61,836 nt of DNA, taken from the NCBI GenBank assembly GCA_017517135.1, contig JAFXAK010000014.1, forward strand, positions 1 to 61,836, in the 5' to 3' direction. Each line of letters starts with the position of its first letter. Positions within the stretch are counted from its first letter, which is position 1. The position numbers and the translations under genes are program-made. The stretch comes from Clostridia bacterium (lineage in GTDB: Bacteria > Bacillota > Clostridia > Oscillospirales > Acutalibacteraceae). The notes under the pieces were generated by a model, which was not told the origin of the DNA, ran no database searches, and was given only the letters and a program-made list of their open reading frames with translations. Shown piece after piece: positions 1-7,683 of this stretch.

Positions 1-978
1 GGCGCCGGTCACGGCCTGCGGGGAACGGGTGCTGGAAATGTGCGGAAGCACTGCGGGGATATGCTGTTCCGCGAAGTTCATCCAGCCGGGGCAGCAGGAC
101 GTGAACATGGGCAGAGTGCCGCCGTTTTTGATGCGGCCCAGAAGTTCCGTGCCTTCCTCCATGATGACCACGTCGGCGGCGAAGTCGGTATCGATGACCA
201 CGTCCGCGCCGATGCGGCGCAGGGCGGCCACGATGCGGCCTTCCACGTTCTCGCCCGGGCCGAAGCCGAAGGCCTCGCCCAGCACCACGCGGACGGAAGG
301 CGCAAAGGAAAAGACGGTGCGCACGGCCGGGTCGGCAAGGTATTCGAGCACCACGTCGTTCTCGTCGCGTTCGGCAAGTGCGCCCACGGGGCAGACCAGC
401 GTACACTGGCCGCACTGGATGCAGGCCTGCTTGTCGAGCAGGATGGGCAGTTCGCCCTTGCCGGTGCTGTCGGGGTGCATGGCGCCCACGCCCTGCACGG
501 AGCGGCACACTTCCACACAGCGCATGCAGCGCACGCATTTGCTCATGTCGCGCACAAGGCCGCGAAGCCCGTCGTCCGGGCGCAGGGGGCCGCGGGGGGC
601 GAAGCGGCTGGCGGCAAGCCCCACCTTATTGCGCAGTTCCTGAAGTTCGCAGTCGCCGTGGCGGGCGCAGTCGTCGCAGGAAAGGTCGTGTTCGGCAAAG
701 ACCATCTCCACCTGCATGCGCTGGCGGGCGCGCACTTCGGCGCTGTCCGTGACCACGACCATGCCCTCTTCGAGCGGCGTGGAGCAGGAGGTCACGAATT
801 CCTTCCTGCCGCTAGGAAACTGGCACTCCACAAGGCAGACGCGGCAGGTGGCCGGATTGTGGTCGAGCGCTTTGAAGGCGCACAGCGAGGGGATGAAGAT
901 GCCGTTCCTGCGCGCGGCGGCAAGGATGGTCTCCCCCTGGCTGAACGTGATGCTGATACCGTTTATGATGGCGTTCAT
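1..978 (-). CDS. [FeFe]-hydrogenase catalytic subunit (HndD/HydA type), 3' end missing
   Basis: The first 326 residues of an iron-only hydrogenase, which makes or consumes H2 and in the Hnd family couples this to pyridine nucleotide. Visible in order: an N-terminal 2Fe-2S domain (C33, C45, C48, C65), a His/Cys 4Fe-4S site (H97, C101, C104, C110), two 4Fe-4S ferredoxin motifs (C148/151/154/158 and C186/189/192/196), and the start of the H-cluster domain with TSCCPGW at 293-299. The ATG follows GAGAGGAAACC. The gene runs off the left edge before the later H-cluster motifs. It is GC-rich, unlike everything after 1200. Gene order (preceded by an unknown gene tail) and composition fit Desulfovibrionaceae. 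Confidence 0.93.
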   Translation of the reverse strand, partial: MNAIINGISITFSQGETILAAARRNGIFIPSLCAFKALDHNPATCRVCLVECQFPSGRKEFVTSCSTPLEEGMVVVTDSAEVRARQRMQVEMVFAEHDLSCDDCARHGDCELQELRNKVGLAASRFAPRGPLRPDDGLRGLVRDMSKCVRCMRCVEVCRSVQGVGAMHPDSTGKGELPILLDKQACIQCGQCTLVCPVGALAERDENDVVLEYLADPAVRTVFSFAPSVRVVLGEAFGFGPGENVEGRIVAALRRIGADVVIDTDFAADVVIMEEGTELLGRIKNGGTLPMFTSCCPGWMNFAEQHIPAVLPHISSTRSPQAVTGA

Positions 979-1011
979 GGTTTCCTCTCTTCAAGCCCGA
1001 ACGGGCTGAGA

Positions 1012-1200
1012 TTATCCGGCATTGCGGCCGATGCCGGGAGAGCCTTCCCAGCTTTCCCAGTGGATATCGTTGGTGCGCCAGTCCGGGATACCGACGGCTT
1101 GGCGCTGTATATCGTAATAATAAGACCAGCCCGTGTAGGGGTTGAAGATCTGCACCTGCGGCAGGCGTATCACGGACGTGCCGTCCACAGGCAGCGAGCA
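1012..1200 (-). CDS. C-terminal 62 residues of an unidentified protein, 5' end lost at the junction
   Basis: An open minus-strand frame reads from the composition junction to a TAA, 33 bases before the hydrogenase start, with the same GC-rich codon use. The piece is rich in aromatic residues (the NPYTGWSYYYDIQ segment) and ends SPGIGRNAG. I do not recognise the family. It is probably the upstream gene of the hydrogenase operon in the donor organism. It has no start codon in the window because the GC-rich DNA ends at about 1200. Confidence 0.5.
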   Translation of the reverse strand, partial: CSLPVDGTSVIRLPQVQIFNPYTGWSYYYDIQRQAVGIPDWRTNDIHWESWEGSPGIGRNAG

Positions 1201-1212
1201 ATTTCCTATATA
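1195..1212. other. Composition and gene junction, probable assembly chimera
   Basis: On the left the sequence is GC-rich hydrogenase-operon DNA. On the right it changes within a few bases to AT-rich DNA (TTTCCTATATATTAAAA). The minus-strand reading frame ending at 1012 is cut here without a start, and the next thing to the right is the terminator of an unrelated clostridial gene. There is no integrase, insertion sequence or target duplication at the point of change. Confidence 0.7.
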
Positions 1213-1214
1213 TT

Positions 1215-1266
1215 AAAAAATGCTGTATCAGAACTTGTGTTAATTGGTTCTGATACAGCATTTTTT
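1215..1266 (-). terminator. Intrinsic terminator of the Lgt-like gene
   Basis: Perfect 20-base inverted repeat (arms 1215-1234 and 1247-1266, core TGCTGTATCAGAAC) around a 12-base loop. It begins at the stop codon of the minus-strand gene and ends in a T-run on that strand. A run of A on the other side makes it usable in both directions. Confidence 0.85.
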
Positions 1267-2185
1267 ATAGTTTTTTCTGTTTTGCTTTCTGTTTAGATTT
1301 CTGCTTAGCTTTCTGTTTGGCTTTTTGTTTCTGTTTAGTTTTGTTCCTTTGTTTTTGTTTTTTTTCTAACTGATAAACTATTTGCTGATAGATTTCTTTA
1401 TGGTTTTTGTCAAAAGTTTTTATGAGCATATTATTTTTTCTCAGAACAAAGGACAATTCAATGATTCCCACAATAAAGCCGAATATGCAAATAATCTGAT
1501 AAATTTTTAAGTTTATTATGCGAATAGGCAGCATTTCTACGCCAAATTCACTGAAAAAGCGTGTTGCGGAGTACAGGATGAGATAAGTCGGAAATAATGT
1601 ACCGGGTTTTGCTTTTTTTCTCCAATACAGTAAAAAGACAAAAAGCAGAAGTGCTATGCCTGCCTCAAGAAGCTGAACAGGAAATTCCAAACGGCTATAG
1701 GTTTCGTTATATAAACCGTATTCCCAGTAAACACCATGGCAACAGCCTGAACCGAAACAAGCCAGCTTTGTAAAAATAAGAGCCAAGGGAAAAGCAGGGG
1801 TTATGAGATCAATTTGTTTTAAGAAATTAACACCTATCAACAAACAAAAAGCAACAAGCAGAATCGGTGTGATAAATAATAAACCGAAATAATTTAAGTC
1901 TGTTCCAACCAGCTCTCCGAAGAAAGCGTTTATCTGAGCAGTGAAAGCAAATTGTACCAGGCTGATTAATATAATTTCTGTTATTGCCCAAGGGATATAT
2001 GAACTTAAAAATTTGTTTTTTAGGCGGGAATTTTCAATTTTATTTTGAGCCCACAGCGAAGTATGGCTTAAAAGGTGTTTTTTCTCTTTTACATTAGCCA
2101 GGTTGTAAATTACCAGAACGAAGAAACTGACAAGGTTTAAGATATCATATGTTACAAGATCTGTTCCAAATAGATTTTTATACAT
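1265..2185 (-). CDS. Prolipoprotein diacylglyceryl transferase-like membrane protein (Lgt family)
   Basis: A 306-residue multi-pass membrane protein. Lgt enzymes move diacylglycerol from phosphatidylglycerol to the lipobox cysteine of prolipoproteins. The central block FGSGCCHG (144-151), then FPVQLLEA (168-175) and ATRFFSEF (207-214), are the conserved Lgt-fold segments, with hydrophobic helices before and after. It is more divergent than housekeeping Lgt: the classical GR.GNF region is replaced by the Cys-rich block, so it may be a paralogue. The last 35 or so residues are an extreme Lys/Gln repeat (KQKAKQKSKQ), which should face the cytoplasm. It stands alone, divergent from the cytidylyltransferase gene. 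Confidence 0.75.
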   Translation of the reverse strand: MYKNLFGTDLVTYDILNLVSFFVLVIYNLANVKEKKHLLSHTSLWAQNKIENSRLKNKFLSSYIPWAITEIILISLVQFAFTAQINAFFGELVGTDLNYFGLLFITPILLVAFCLLIGVNFLKQIDLITPAFPLALIFTKLACFGSGCCHGVYWEYGLYNETYSRLEFPVQLLEAGIALLLFVFLLYWRKKAKPGTLFPTYLILYSATRFFSEFGVEMLPIRIINLKIYQIICIFGFIVGIIELSFVLRKNNMLIKTFDKNHKEIYQQIVYQLEKKQKQRNKTKQKQKAKQKAKQKSKQKAKQKKL

Positions 2186-2231
2186 TTTTCACTTTTTCTC
2201 CTTTTTAATAAAAGGTTTATAGATTCATATC

Positions 2232-2260
2232 ATTTTATCATATCTGCAAACTTTTTTCAA
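2232..2260 (-). promoter_or_regulatory. Sigma-A-type promoter of the Lgt-like gene
   Basis: On the minus strand, -35 TTGAAA (2260-2255), a 17-base spacer and -10 TAAAAT (2237-2232), 47 bases before the start codon at 2185. Confidence 0.6.
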
Positions 2261-2285
2261 TCCCTTAAGTTTTTATTAAAAACAC

Positions 2286-2314
2286 TTGTACGGGATGTCT
2301 TTTTCTGTTACAAT
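2286..2314 (+). promoter_or_regulatory. Sigma-A-type promoter of the cytidylyltransferase operon
   Basis: TTGTAC (2286-2291), 17 bases, TACAAT (2309-2314). It lies 30 bases before the ATG at 2344 and back to back with the promoter of the Lgt-like gene. Confidence 0.65.
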
Positions 2315-2343
2315 AAATTAAATAATGTTCAGGCGGTGAGGAA

Positions 2344-3054
2344 ATGGTAACGGCGGCGGTTTTGGCTGGGGGGAGCGGTACAAGAATGGGGGCTGAGGTT
2401 CCTAAGCAGTTTCTTGAAATAAACGGCAAAAGTCTTCTTTTGAGAAGCATTGAGGCGTTTGTCAGAAATCAGAATGTTGACAATATTATTGTTGCCGTGG
2501 GTGACGCTTTTTTTGAGTACACAAAACAGCTGATCGAAGCAAAAGTGTCATCCGAAAAGGAAATTCAGGTTATTGTAGGTGGTAAAACCCGTTCAGATAC
2601 GCTTTTCAATGTGCTTGAATTTATGAACAAAAAGGGTATGTCCGAAAACAGCATTGTGCTCACACACGATGCCGTGCGACCGTTTATAACCGACAGAATA
2701 ATTAACGATAATATAGCCGCGGCTGAAAAATACTCTGCGTGCAACACGGTTATTCCCGCAACAGACACTATTTTAGTAAGTTCTGACGGACAGTTTATAG
2801 ATTCCGTTCCGCCGAGAAGCACGGTTTATCACGCGCAGACACCGCAGAGCTTCAATGCAAAAAGGCTGTATGAGCTTTGCAAGGGCTTACCCGACGAGGT
2901 TTTTGCTTCACTTACAGACGGCTGCTCGGTGTTTACCGTATGCAACGAAAGGGTATATTTAGTAAGGGGAGAGGAATATAATATCAAGATTACCTATCCC
3001 GAGGACATTAAGCGTGCAGAGAATATAGCTGTACAGTATTTTGATAACAAGTAA
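2344..3054 (+). CDS. CTP-dependent sugar-alcohol phosphate cytidylyltransferase (TarI/IspD family)
   Basis: A 236-residue nucleotidyltransferase. The N-terminal AVLAGGSGTRMG loop with the following VPKQF is the CTP-binding signature of IspD and TarI. HDAVRPF near residue 100, TRSDTLFNVLEF, NTVIPATDTI and the C-terminal GEEYNIKITYPED resemble the ribitol-5-phosphate enzyme TarI more than the methylerythritol enzyme IspD. The downstream glycosyltransferase also favours a role in making an activated polyol for a surface polymer. The ATG follows GGTGAGG. Assignment to the family is firm; the substrate is inferred. Confidence 0.82.
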   Translation: MVTAAVLAGGSGTRMGAEVPKQFLEINGKSLLLRSIEAFVRNQNVDNIIVAVGDAFFEYTKQLIEAKVSSEKEIQVIVGGKTRSDTLFNVLEFMNKKGMSENSIVLTHDAVRPFITDRIINDNIAAAEKYSACNTVIPATDTILVSSDGQFIDSVPPRSTVYHAQTPQSFNAKRLYELCKGLPDEVFASLTDGCSVFTVCNERVYLVRGEEYNIKITYPEDIKRAENIAVQYFDNK

Positions 3055-3070
3055 AGAAAGGGCAGCTTTT

Positions 3071-4435
3071 ATGGCAGAGATAACCGCAATAGTAACCGCT
3101 TATAAAGACAGCGAGGGACTTAAATATACACTCGAAGGTCTTGTTGAGCAGTCAACAGAGGATTTCGAGGTAATTATAGTAGATAACGGTGCAACCAAGG
3201 AAGTTAAAGAAGTAATAAAATCATACTGTGACGAATATGTAGGCTTCACCACATTTGAAATTGAGCATGTTCTCACTCCCGTTGCAAGAAACAAGGGTGT
3301 AGAGAAGGCAAAGACGGAATATGTTATTTTTATCGACGAAAATGACTATATTTCTCCCGACACTATAGAAGAAATGCTCAAAACAGCCGAGGAAACAAAG
3401 GCAGACATCATAAGCCCCCGTTACTATATTTCGGGTGAGAATGAGCCGTATTATGATCAATGGTCCGATCTGCTTGCAACCGTTCCCGATGCAGACACCT
3501 TTGACACGGCATTGCTAAATACACTTGATAATGAGGGCAGAGCATACAAGAAGAAATTTTTTGATTTGTATTCCTTGTCTTTCCCCGATACACCCATACT
3601 TTACAATACATATTTTCTTATGAAATGTGTTTTCGGCTGCAAAGCAAAGGTAAGCGGATGTGCAGGGGCAATATACGATAAGAGAAACGGTACCTTTGCC
3701 TGCGGATTCCCCGAAAAAGCTCAGCCTTCAAAGGAAAACTTTGATATTTTTGTTTCTGTTTTTGATGAAATTACCGAAGAAATCAAGAGCATAATCAAAG
3801 AGGAAACAGGTGCACTTGACGGTGATGAATTCGCTTTGCAGGAAGCGTATTATATATATTTCTCGGCACTCACAAACCGCTTCTACCGTTATTTCTGGTA
3901 TCTTTCTGACGAGCTTATTGCTTTGCTGCGTGAAAAATACGAGGAGCTTTCACAGAAAATGGTTGAGGAGAGAAAAAAGAAGCTCAATTCAACCTTTGCG
4001 GATCTGCGTTTCCCCGGTATGTATATCTGCCGTGCTGATGCCGCGAAAATGCCTATGTTCAGTCTTCTTGCAGATTTTAATGATATAAACGAAATGCCCG
4101 ATTTTATAGAATCCCTTTATCTGCAGAAATTCCCGTTCTTTGAAATTTATATAAGAGAAAGCGATTTCAACAGCGGCAAATACCCCGAAAAATGGAAAAC
4201 TGCAGAAAATCTGCATATTCTTCCTGATGCAAACTTTTTCTCAGCCGCAAGGTCGGACTGCTCGGGTATTCCCTTTAATGTAAAAAATGCTGCACCGCTT
4301 GATCCGAGAATACTTTCCGAAATGTCACTTCACAAGGCACCTAAAGCAATGCTTCAGTATGTTTTTGCCAGCAAGCGCAAGCAATATGCAACCAAAAGCT
4401 ACTTGAAGCGTAAAGGTCTTGCAATGAATTCATAA
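3071..4435 (+). CDS. Family 2 glycosyltransferase
   Basis: A 454-residue protein with a GT-A fold N-terminus: EITAIVTAYKDSEGL, then VIIVDNGA, and ARNKGVEKAKTEYVIFIDEND, where the last acidic pair stands at the usual DXD place. The C-terminal 250 residues are less conserved and may bind the acceptor. No membrane segment is obvious. I chose the ATG at 3071, with AAAGAAAGGG 9 bases upstream, over the in-frame TTG at 3041, which lies inside the preceding gene. It is 16 bases after the cytidylyltransferase, so the two are probably co-transcribed in a surface-polymer pathway; donor and acceptor are unknown. Confidence 0.78.
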   Translation: MAEITAIVTAYKDSEGLKYTLEGLVEQSTEDFEVIIVDNGATKEVKEVIKSYCDEYVGFTTFEIEHVLTPVARNKGVEKAKTEYVIFIDENDYISPDTIEEMLKTAEETKADIISPRYYISGENEPYYDQWSDLLATVPDADTFDTALLNTLDNEGRAYKKKFFDLYSLSFPDTPILYNTYFLMKCVFGCKAKVSGCAGAIYDKRNGTFACGFPEKAQPSKENFDIFVSVFDEITEEIKSIIKEETGALDGDEFALQEAYYIYFSALTNRFYRYFWYLSDELIALLREKYEELSQKMVEERKKKLNSTFADLRFPGMYICRADAAKMPMFSLLADFNDINEMPDFIESLYLQKFPFFEIYIRESDFNSGKYPEKWKTAENLHILPDANFFSAARSDCSGIPFNVKNAAPLDPRILSEMSLHKAPKAMLQYVFASKRKQYATKSYLKRKGLAMNS

Positions 4436-4461
4436 AAAAACAAAAAACAGGAGAGTTTATT

Positions 4462-5316
4462 ATGACACTATTGTTAAACATCATCAACAAGCTTTTCCCT
4501 ATGCTTCTTTCCTTTATGCTTATGTTTACGGGCGGTCTCAACGATGCATTCAACGGTGAGATCTACGCTTATGACAGCATTGACGAGGTAATCGGCATTG
4601 AAACTCTTGCCCGTTCTCAGGATGTTACAACTGACGGCACCAACTGGTATTACAGCGGAAAGAATTATCTTGAAAAGGTAAGCCTTGACAATGAAACCGT
4701 GTTGAAAATCAATATGGAGGCAATTCCTGCCGAGCTTAGTGAAAATTATAACTCACAGCACATAGGCGGAATAAGCTATTATAACGGTTATATCTATGCC
4801 GCAGTAGAGGACAGCAAGCAATGGAATCATCCCCTGGTTGTTGTTTACGATGCAGATACTCTTGAATTTACAGGCACCTTCTATGAAATGTCAACTGAGC
4901 GACACACAAGAGGTATTCCGTGGCTTTTGGTAGACGGTGAAAACGGCATTCTGTATGCAGGCGATTCATCAAACTACATTGATATATTTATGTATGACCT
5001 TGAAACAATGGAATATATAGGAAAGCTTACCTGCAGTGAAGAGATCCGCAAGATTCAGGGCGGCGAATACTATAACGGCAAGCTTTACCTCGGCACAAAC
5101 GATATGACAAGAGCCGTGTATACGGTTGACTGCAAAACAGGTGAGGTCGAAAAGCTCTTTGACCGTATTATGTACGAATATAAGCTCATAGACAACCTCG
5201 GCGGCGAGGGAGAAGGACTTACCGTTCTTCCTATGTCTGACGGCACCCTCATCCACACCTTACAGGTAGGAACTCTGTTCATCGATTCATCATTAAGACA
5301 TTATAGCTGGAAATAA
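4462..5316 (+). CDS. Exported beta-propeller-like protein of unknown function
   Basis: 284 residues, starting with a hydrophobic N-terminus (residues 3-23) that can act as a signal peptide or anchor. The rest has short repeated strands of propeller type (ISYYNGYIYAAVED, ILYAGDSSNYIDIFMYDLET, GEYYNGKLYLGTNDM), each a strand pair with YNGxxY or DLET turns. No catalytic motif is recognisable. It is the third gene after the cytidylyltransferase and glycosyltransferase, 26 bases downstream with AGGAGAG before the ATG, and is closed by a strong terminator. It may act outside the membrane on the product of those genes; that is inference. Confidence 0.7.
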   Translation: MTLLLNIINKLFPMLLSFMLMFTGGLNDAFNGEIYAYDSIDEVIGIETLARSQDVTTDGTNWYYSGKNYLEKVSLDNETVLKINMEAIPAELSENYNSQHIGGISYYNGYIYAAVEDSKQWNHPLVVVYDADTLEFTGTFYEMSTERHTRGIPWLLVDGENGILYAGDSSNYIDIFMYDLETMEYIGKLTCSEEIRKIQGGEYYNGKLYLGTNDMTRAVYTVDCKTGEVEKLFDRIMYEYKLIDNLGGEGEGLTVLPMSDGTLIHTLQVGTLFIDSSLRHYSWK

Positions 5317-5333
5317 AATTTTACCATACAACG

Positions 5334-5370
5334 AAAACAACCGCCTGCTGTCAGCAGACGGTTGTTTTCT
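5334..5370 (+). terminator. Intrinsic terminator after the glycosyltransferase operon
   Basis: Hairpin with arms AAAACAACCGCCTGCTG and CAGCAGACGGTTGTTTT (one G.U pair). It ends in a short T-rich tail, about 20 bases after the stop at 5316. Confidence 0.85.
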
Positions 5371-5414
5371 GTGTGTAGGGTATAAAAAAGAAAGGAAAAT
5401 GGAAAACGGATGAA

Positions 5415-5663
5415 TTATGCCGCACGGGAGTTTTGCTGTGATGCTGTTCTCTGAGGCACTTCGGGAGTGAAGCGTACTGCAGAGTTGAGCTTCTGACGGG
5501 CCATAGCATTTTTGTAGCGGCGGTATGCGTTTATACGAAGCTTTACATTGTAAATAATTCTGTCTTCAAATTCAATGAATTTGCCCTCGTGCATAAAGCC
5601 CCAGAGTATAAAGAGTGTTATAAGTACCTCACCGAGAATTACAAAGCTGAGCCAAGTTTCCAT
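5415..5663 (-). CDS. Small single-pass membrane protein with an SOS-like promoter
   Basis: 82 residues with one N-terminal membrane helix (about 4-24, SFVILGEVLITLFILWGF), then an amphipathic, basic cytoplasmic part (EFEDRIIYNVKLRINAYRRY) and a polar tail. I do not recognise a family. I take the ATG at 5663 because AAAGGTGG lies 9 bases before it; the longer frame upstream would read through the promoter and operators. A near-perfect promoter framed by LexA-like half sites (5690-5760) suggests damage-induced expression. Several bacteria use small SOS-induced membrane proteins to halt division (such as YneA or SidA), but no sequence link to those is claimed. Confidence 0.7.
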   Translation of the reverse strand: METWLSFVILGEVLITLFILWGFMHEGKFIEFEDRIIYNVKLRINAYRRYKNAMARQKLNSAVRFTPEVPQRTASQQNSRAA

Positions 5664-5689
5664 AATAATATCCACCTTTCGGAATGTTA

Positions 5690-5760
5690 TCGAACATTTG
5701 TTTTGTTGTTGTGATTGTATTGTAAAACATTTTTTGTCGTTTGTCAAGACAAATGTTCGA
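5690..5760 (-). promoter_or_regulatory. Promoter framed by LexA-like operators
   Basis: On the minus strand: TTGACA (5747-5742), 17 bases, TACAAT (5724-5719). A perfect 12-base inverted repeat frames it: TCGAACATTTGT at 5690-5701 and ACAAATGTTCGA at 5749-5760. The Firmicute LexA (DinR) box is CGAAC-N4-GTTCG; the downstream copy, CGAACATTTGTTTTG at 5691-5705, is a near match. One copy touches the -35 element and the other lies just after the expected start point. Binding by LexA is inferred. Confidence 0.6.
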
Positions 5761-5947
5761 AAAATATCGATTTTGAGTACCTTTAATGGTACAGTAAAGA
5801 AAAATTGTGGTTTACACTTGCAGTATAACCCAATATCTTGTGGTTGTCAACACTTTCGACAAAAGTAGTCAGATAATTTTTTTTAATTTTTTTTGTTTTC
5901 TTCTTGAAAAAATTTTCCGTTTTTCTATTTATATTTATATTTATATA

Positions 5948-5956
5948 TGCTACAAT
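5948..5956 (+). promoter_or_regulatory. Extended -10 promoter element of obg
   Basis: TGCTACAAT is an extended -10 element in a very AT-rich stretch (5870-5950) with no convincing -35. It is 40 bases before the obg ATG, which has TAGGTGAT as ribosome site. Confidence 0.45.
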
Positions 5957-5995
5957 ATACTATGTATAATCAGGTTTTGCTGTAGGTGATTAAAA

Positions 5996-7267
5996 ATGTT
6001 TGTAGATTCAGCTAAAATAAAAATAAAAGCAGGAAACGGCGGTAACGGTGCAGTATCGTTCCGCAGAGAAAAATATGTAGCCTCGGGCGGTCCCGACGGC
6101 GGTGACGGCGGTAAAGGCGGAGATATAGTTTTTCAGGTGGATGACCACCTTGCAACTCTTGCCGATTTCCGTTATAAAACAAAATATTCCGCTCAGCACG
6201 GCTCCAACGGCTCAGGCGGCAGAAGAAGCGGAAAATGGGGCGAGGATTTTATAATCAAGGTTCCCAGAGGTACGGTTATTAAGGAAGCCGAAAGCGGAGC
6301 AGTTCTTGCGGATATGTCGGGCGACGAGCCCTTTATATGTGCAAAGGGCGGCAGAGGCGGCTGGGGTAATCAGCATTTTGCAACACCAACCCGTCAGGCT
6401 CCCCGTTTTGCACGAGACGGATATCCCGGTGAAGAGTGGGAGGTTATCCTCGAGCTAAAGCTTCTTGCCGATGTCGGTCTTTTAGGCTTCCCGAATGTTG
6501 GTAAGTCCACTCTCATATCAGTTGTAAGCGAAGCAAAGCCTGCTATTGCAGACTATCATTTCACAACGCTTACCCCCGTTTTAGGTGTTGTGAGAATGGG
6601 TCCTGAAAGCAGCTTTGTTATGGCAGATATCCCCGGTCTTATTGAGGGTGCAGGCGAGGGTGTCGGTCTCGGACACAGATTTTTACGCCATGTTGAACGA
6701 TGCCGTATGCTCGTTCATATCGTTGATATCTCGGGCAGTGAGGGAAGAGATCCTAAAGAGGATTTTGAAATAATAAATAAAGAGCTTGAGGTATTCAATC
6801 CCGAGCTTACAAAATGTCCGCAGATTGTTGCCGGTAACAAGTTTGACCTTGCAACCGACGAGCAGAGAGAGGATTTCAGAAAGTATATTGAAGATAAGGG
6901 CTTGCAGTATTTTGAAATATGCGCTCCGATAGCTGAGGGCACAAAGGAGCTTATAAACTCCGTTGCGGCTATGCTTGCCGAGCTTCCCCCCATAAAGAGA
7001 TACGAAAGCGAAACAGTACCTATGGAGGTGCTCGAAAAGAAGAAGGACAAGGGCTTCAGGATTACCGAAATGGGCGGAGACTACTATGTTGAGGCAGAGT
7101 GGATTCTCAAGATACTCAATAAAACAGACATTGAGGACTATGAATCCCTGCAGTATCTTCAGAGAGTTCTTGAAAACAGCGGTGTATTCAGAGAGCTTGC
7201 CGAAAGAGGTATTCAGGAGGGCGACACCGTAATTATATATGATTTGGAGTTCCAATATGTGCCCTGA
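5996..7267 (+). CDS. obg: Obg-family GTPase (ObgE/CgtA)
   Basis: 423 residues, the full length for a clostridial Obg. Obg GTPases bind the 50S subunit, act in late ribosome assembly and respond to ppGpp. The Gly-rich Obg domain fills about 1-158, the G domain follows with GFPNVGKST (164-172), DIPGL (211-215) and NKFD (281-284), and the C-terminal OCT domain runs from about 345 to the end. The next gene overlaps its stop. In many Firmicutes obg stands beside yhbY-nadD-yqeK; here those genes are 41 kb away. Confidence 0.97.
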   Translation: MFVDSAKIKIKAGNGGNGAVSFRREKYVASGGPDGGDGGKGGDIVFQVDDHLATLADFRYKTKYSAQHGSNGSGGRRSGKWGEDFIIKVPRGTVIKEAESGAVLADMSGDEPFICAKGGRGGWGNQHFATPTRQAPRFARDGYPGEEWEVILELKLLADVGLLGFPNVGKSTLISVVSEAKPAIADYHFTTLTPVLGVVRMGPESSFVMADIPGLIEGAGEGVGLGHRFLRHVERCRMLVHIVDISGSEGRDPKEDFEIINKELEVFNPELTKCPQIVAGNKFDLATDEQREDFRKYIEDKGLQYFEICAPIAEGTKELINSVAAMLAELPPIKRYESETVPMEVLEKKKDKGFRITEMGGDYYVEAEWILKILNKTDIEDYESLQYLQRVLENSGVFRELAERGIQEGDTVIIYDLEFQYVP

Positions 7268-7679
7268 TAAAGAAAATACAAATCTCTTATCGTTTTGTTC
7301 TGATGAATTTCCCGAAAATCCAAAAACTCTGAGTGCATTGTCTTTAGCATTTATAGGCGATGCCGTATATGAAACAATGATTCGCCGTATGATTCTTTCA
7401 AGGGCAGAAATGACCGTTAAAGATTTGCACAAGGAAGCCGTGAAATTTGTAAATGCTTCTTTTCAGGCTGAAGCTGCAGAAGGCTTGCTCAGCGTGCTTA
7501 CCGAGGAAGAAACAGCAATTTATAAACGCGGCAGAAATGCACACAGCGCACACACTCCAAAGAATAAAACAGAGGCACAGTACCACAAGGCAACAGGCTT
7601 TGAAGCACTTTTCGGATATTTGTATCTGAAGGGTGAATACAGCAGATTGTGTGAACTTTTTAATATAGTGATTGGGTGA
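7257..7679 (+). CDS. mrnC: Mini-ribonuclease III (23S rRNA maturation)
   Basis: 140 residues, a stand-alone RNase III catalytic domain without a double-stranded RNA-binding domain. It trims 23S rRNA precursor ends in Firmicutes. ALAFIGDAVYETMIRR near the N-terminus holds the catalytic acidic residue, and RGRNAHSAHTPKNKTEAQYHKATGFEALFGYLYL is the conserved C-terminal half (shown here only as a location, residues about 90-125). The ATG at 7257, inside the end of obg, has GGAG 8 bases upstream and is preferred to the in-frame start at 7239. The overlap implies translational coupling with obg, another ribosome assembly factor. Confidence 0.93.
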   Translation: MCPDKENTNLLSFCSDEFPENPKTLSALSLAFIGDAVYETMIRRMILSRAEMTVKDLHKEAVKFVNASFQAEAAEGLLSVLTEEETAIYKRGRNAHSAHTPKNKTEAQYHKATGFEALFGYLYLKGEYSRLCELFNIVIG

Positions 7680-7683
7680 TCAG

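Noticed and set aside
29-1296. Long plus-strand open frames in the GC-rich left end
   Set aside because: They run opposite to a clear [FeFe]-hydrogenase with all cluster ligands; GC-rich DNA keeps the other frames open. One of them crosses the composition junction.
5575-5868. Plus-strand frame of 97 codons upstream of obg
   Set aside because: It covers the LexA-like operator and promoter region, is low in complexity, and has no ribosome site.
6683-7432. 249-codon minus-strand frame over obg and mrnC
   Set aside because: Antiparallel to two well conserved genes, with no ribosome site and no recognisable domain.
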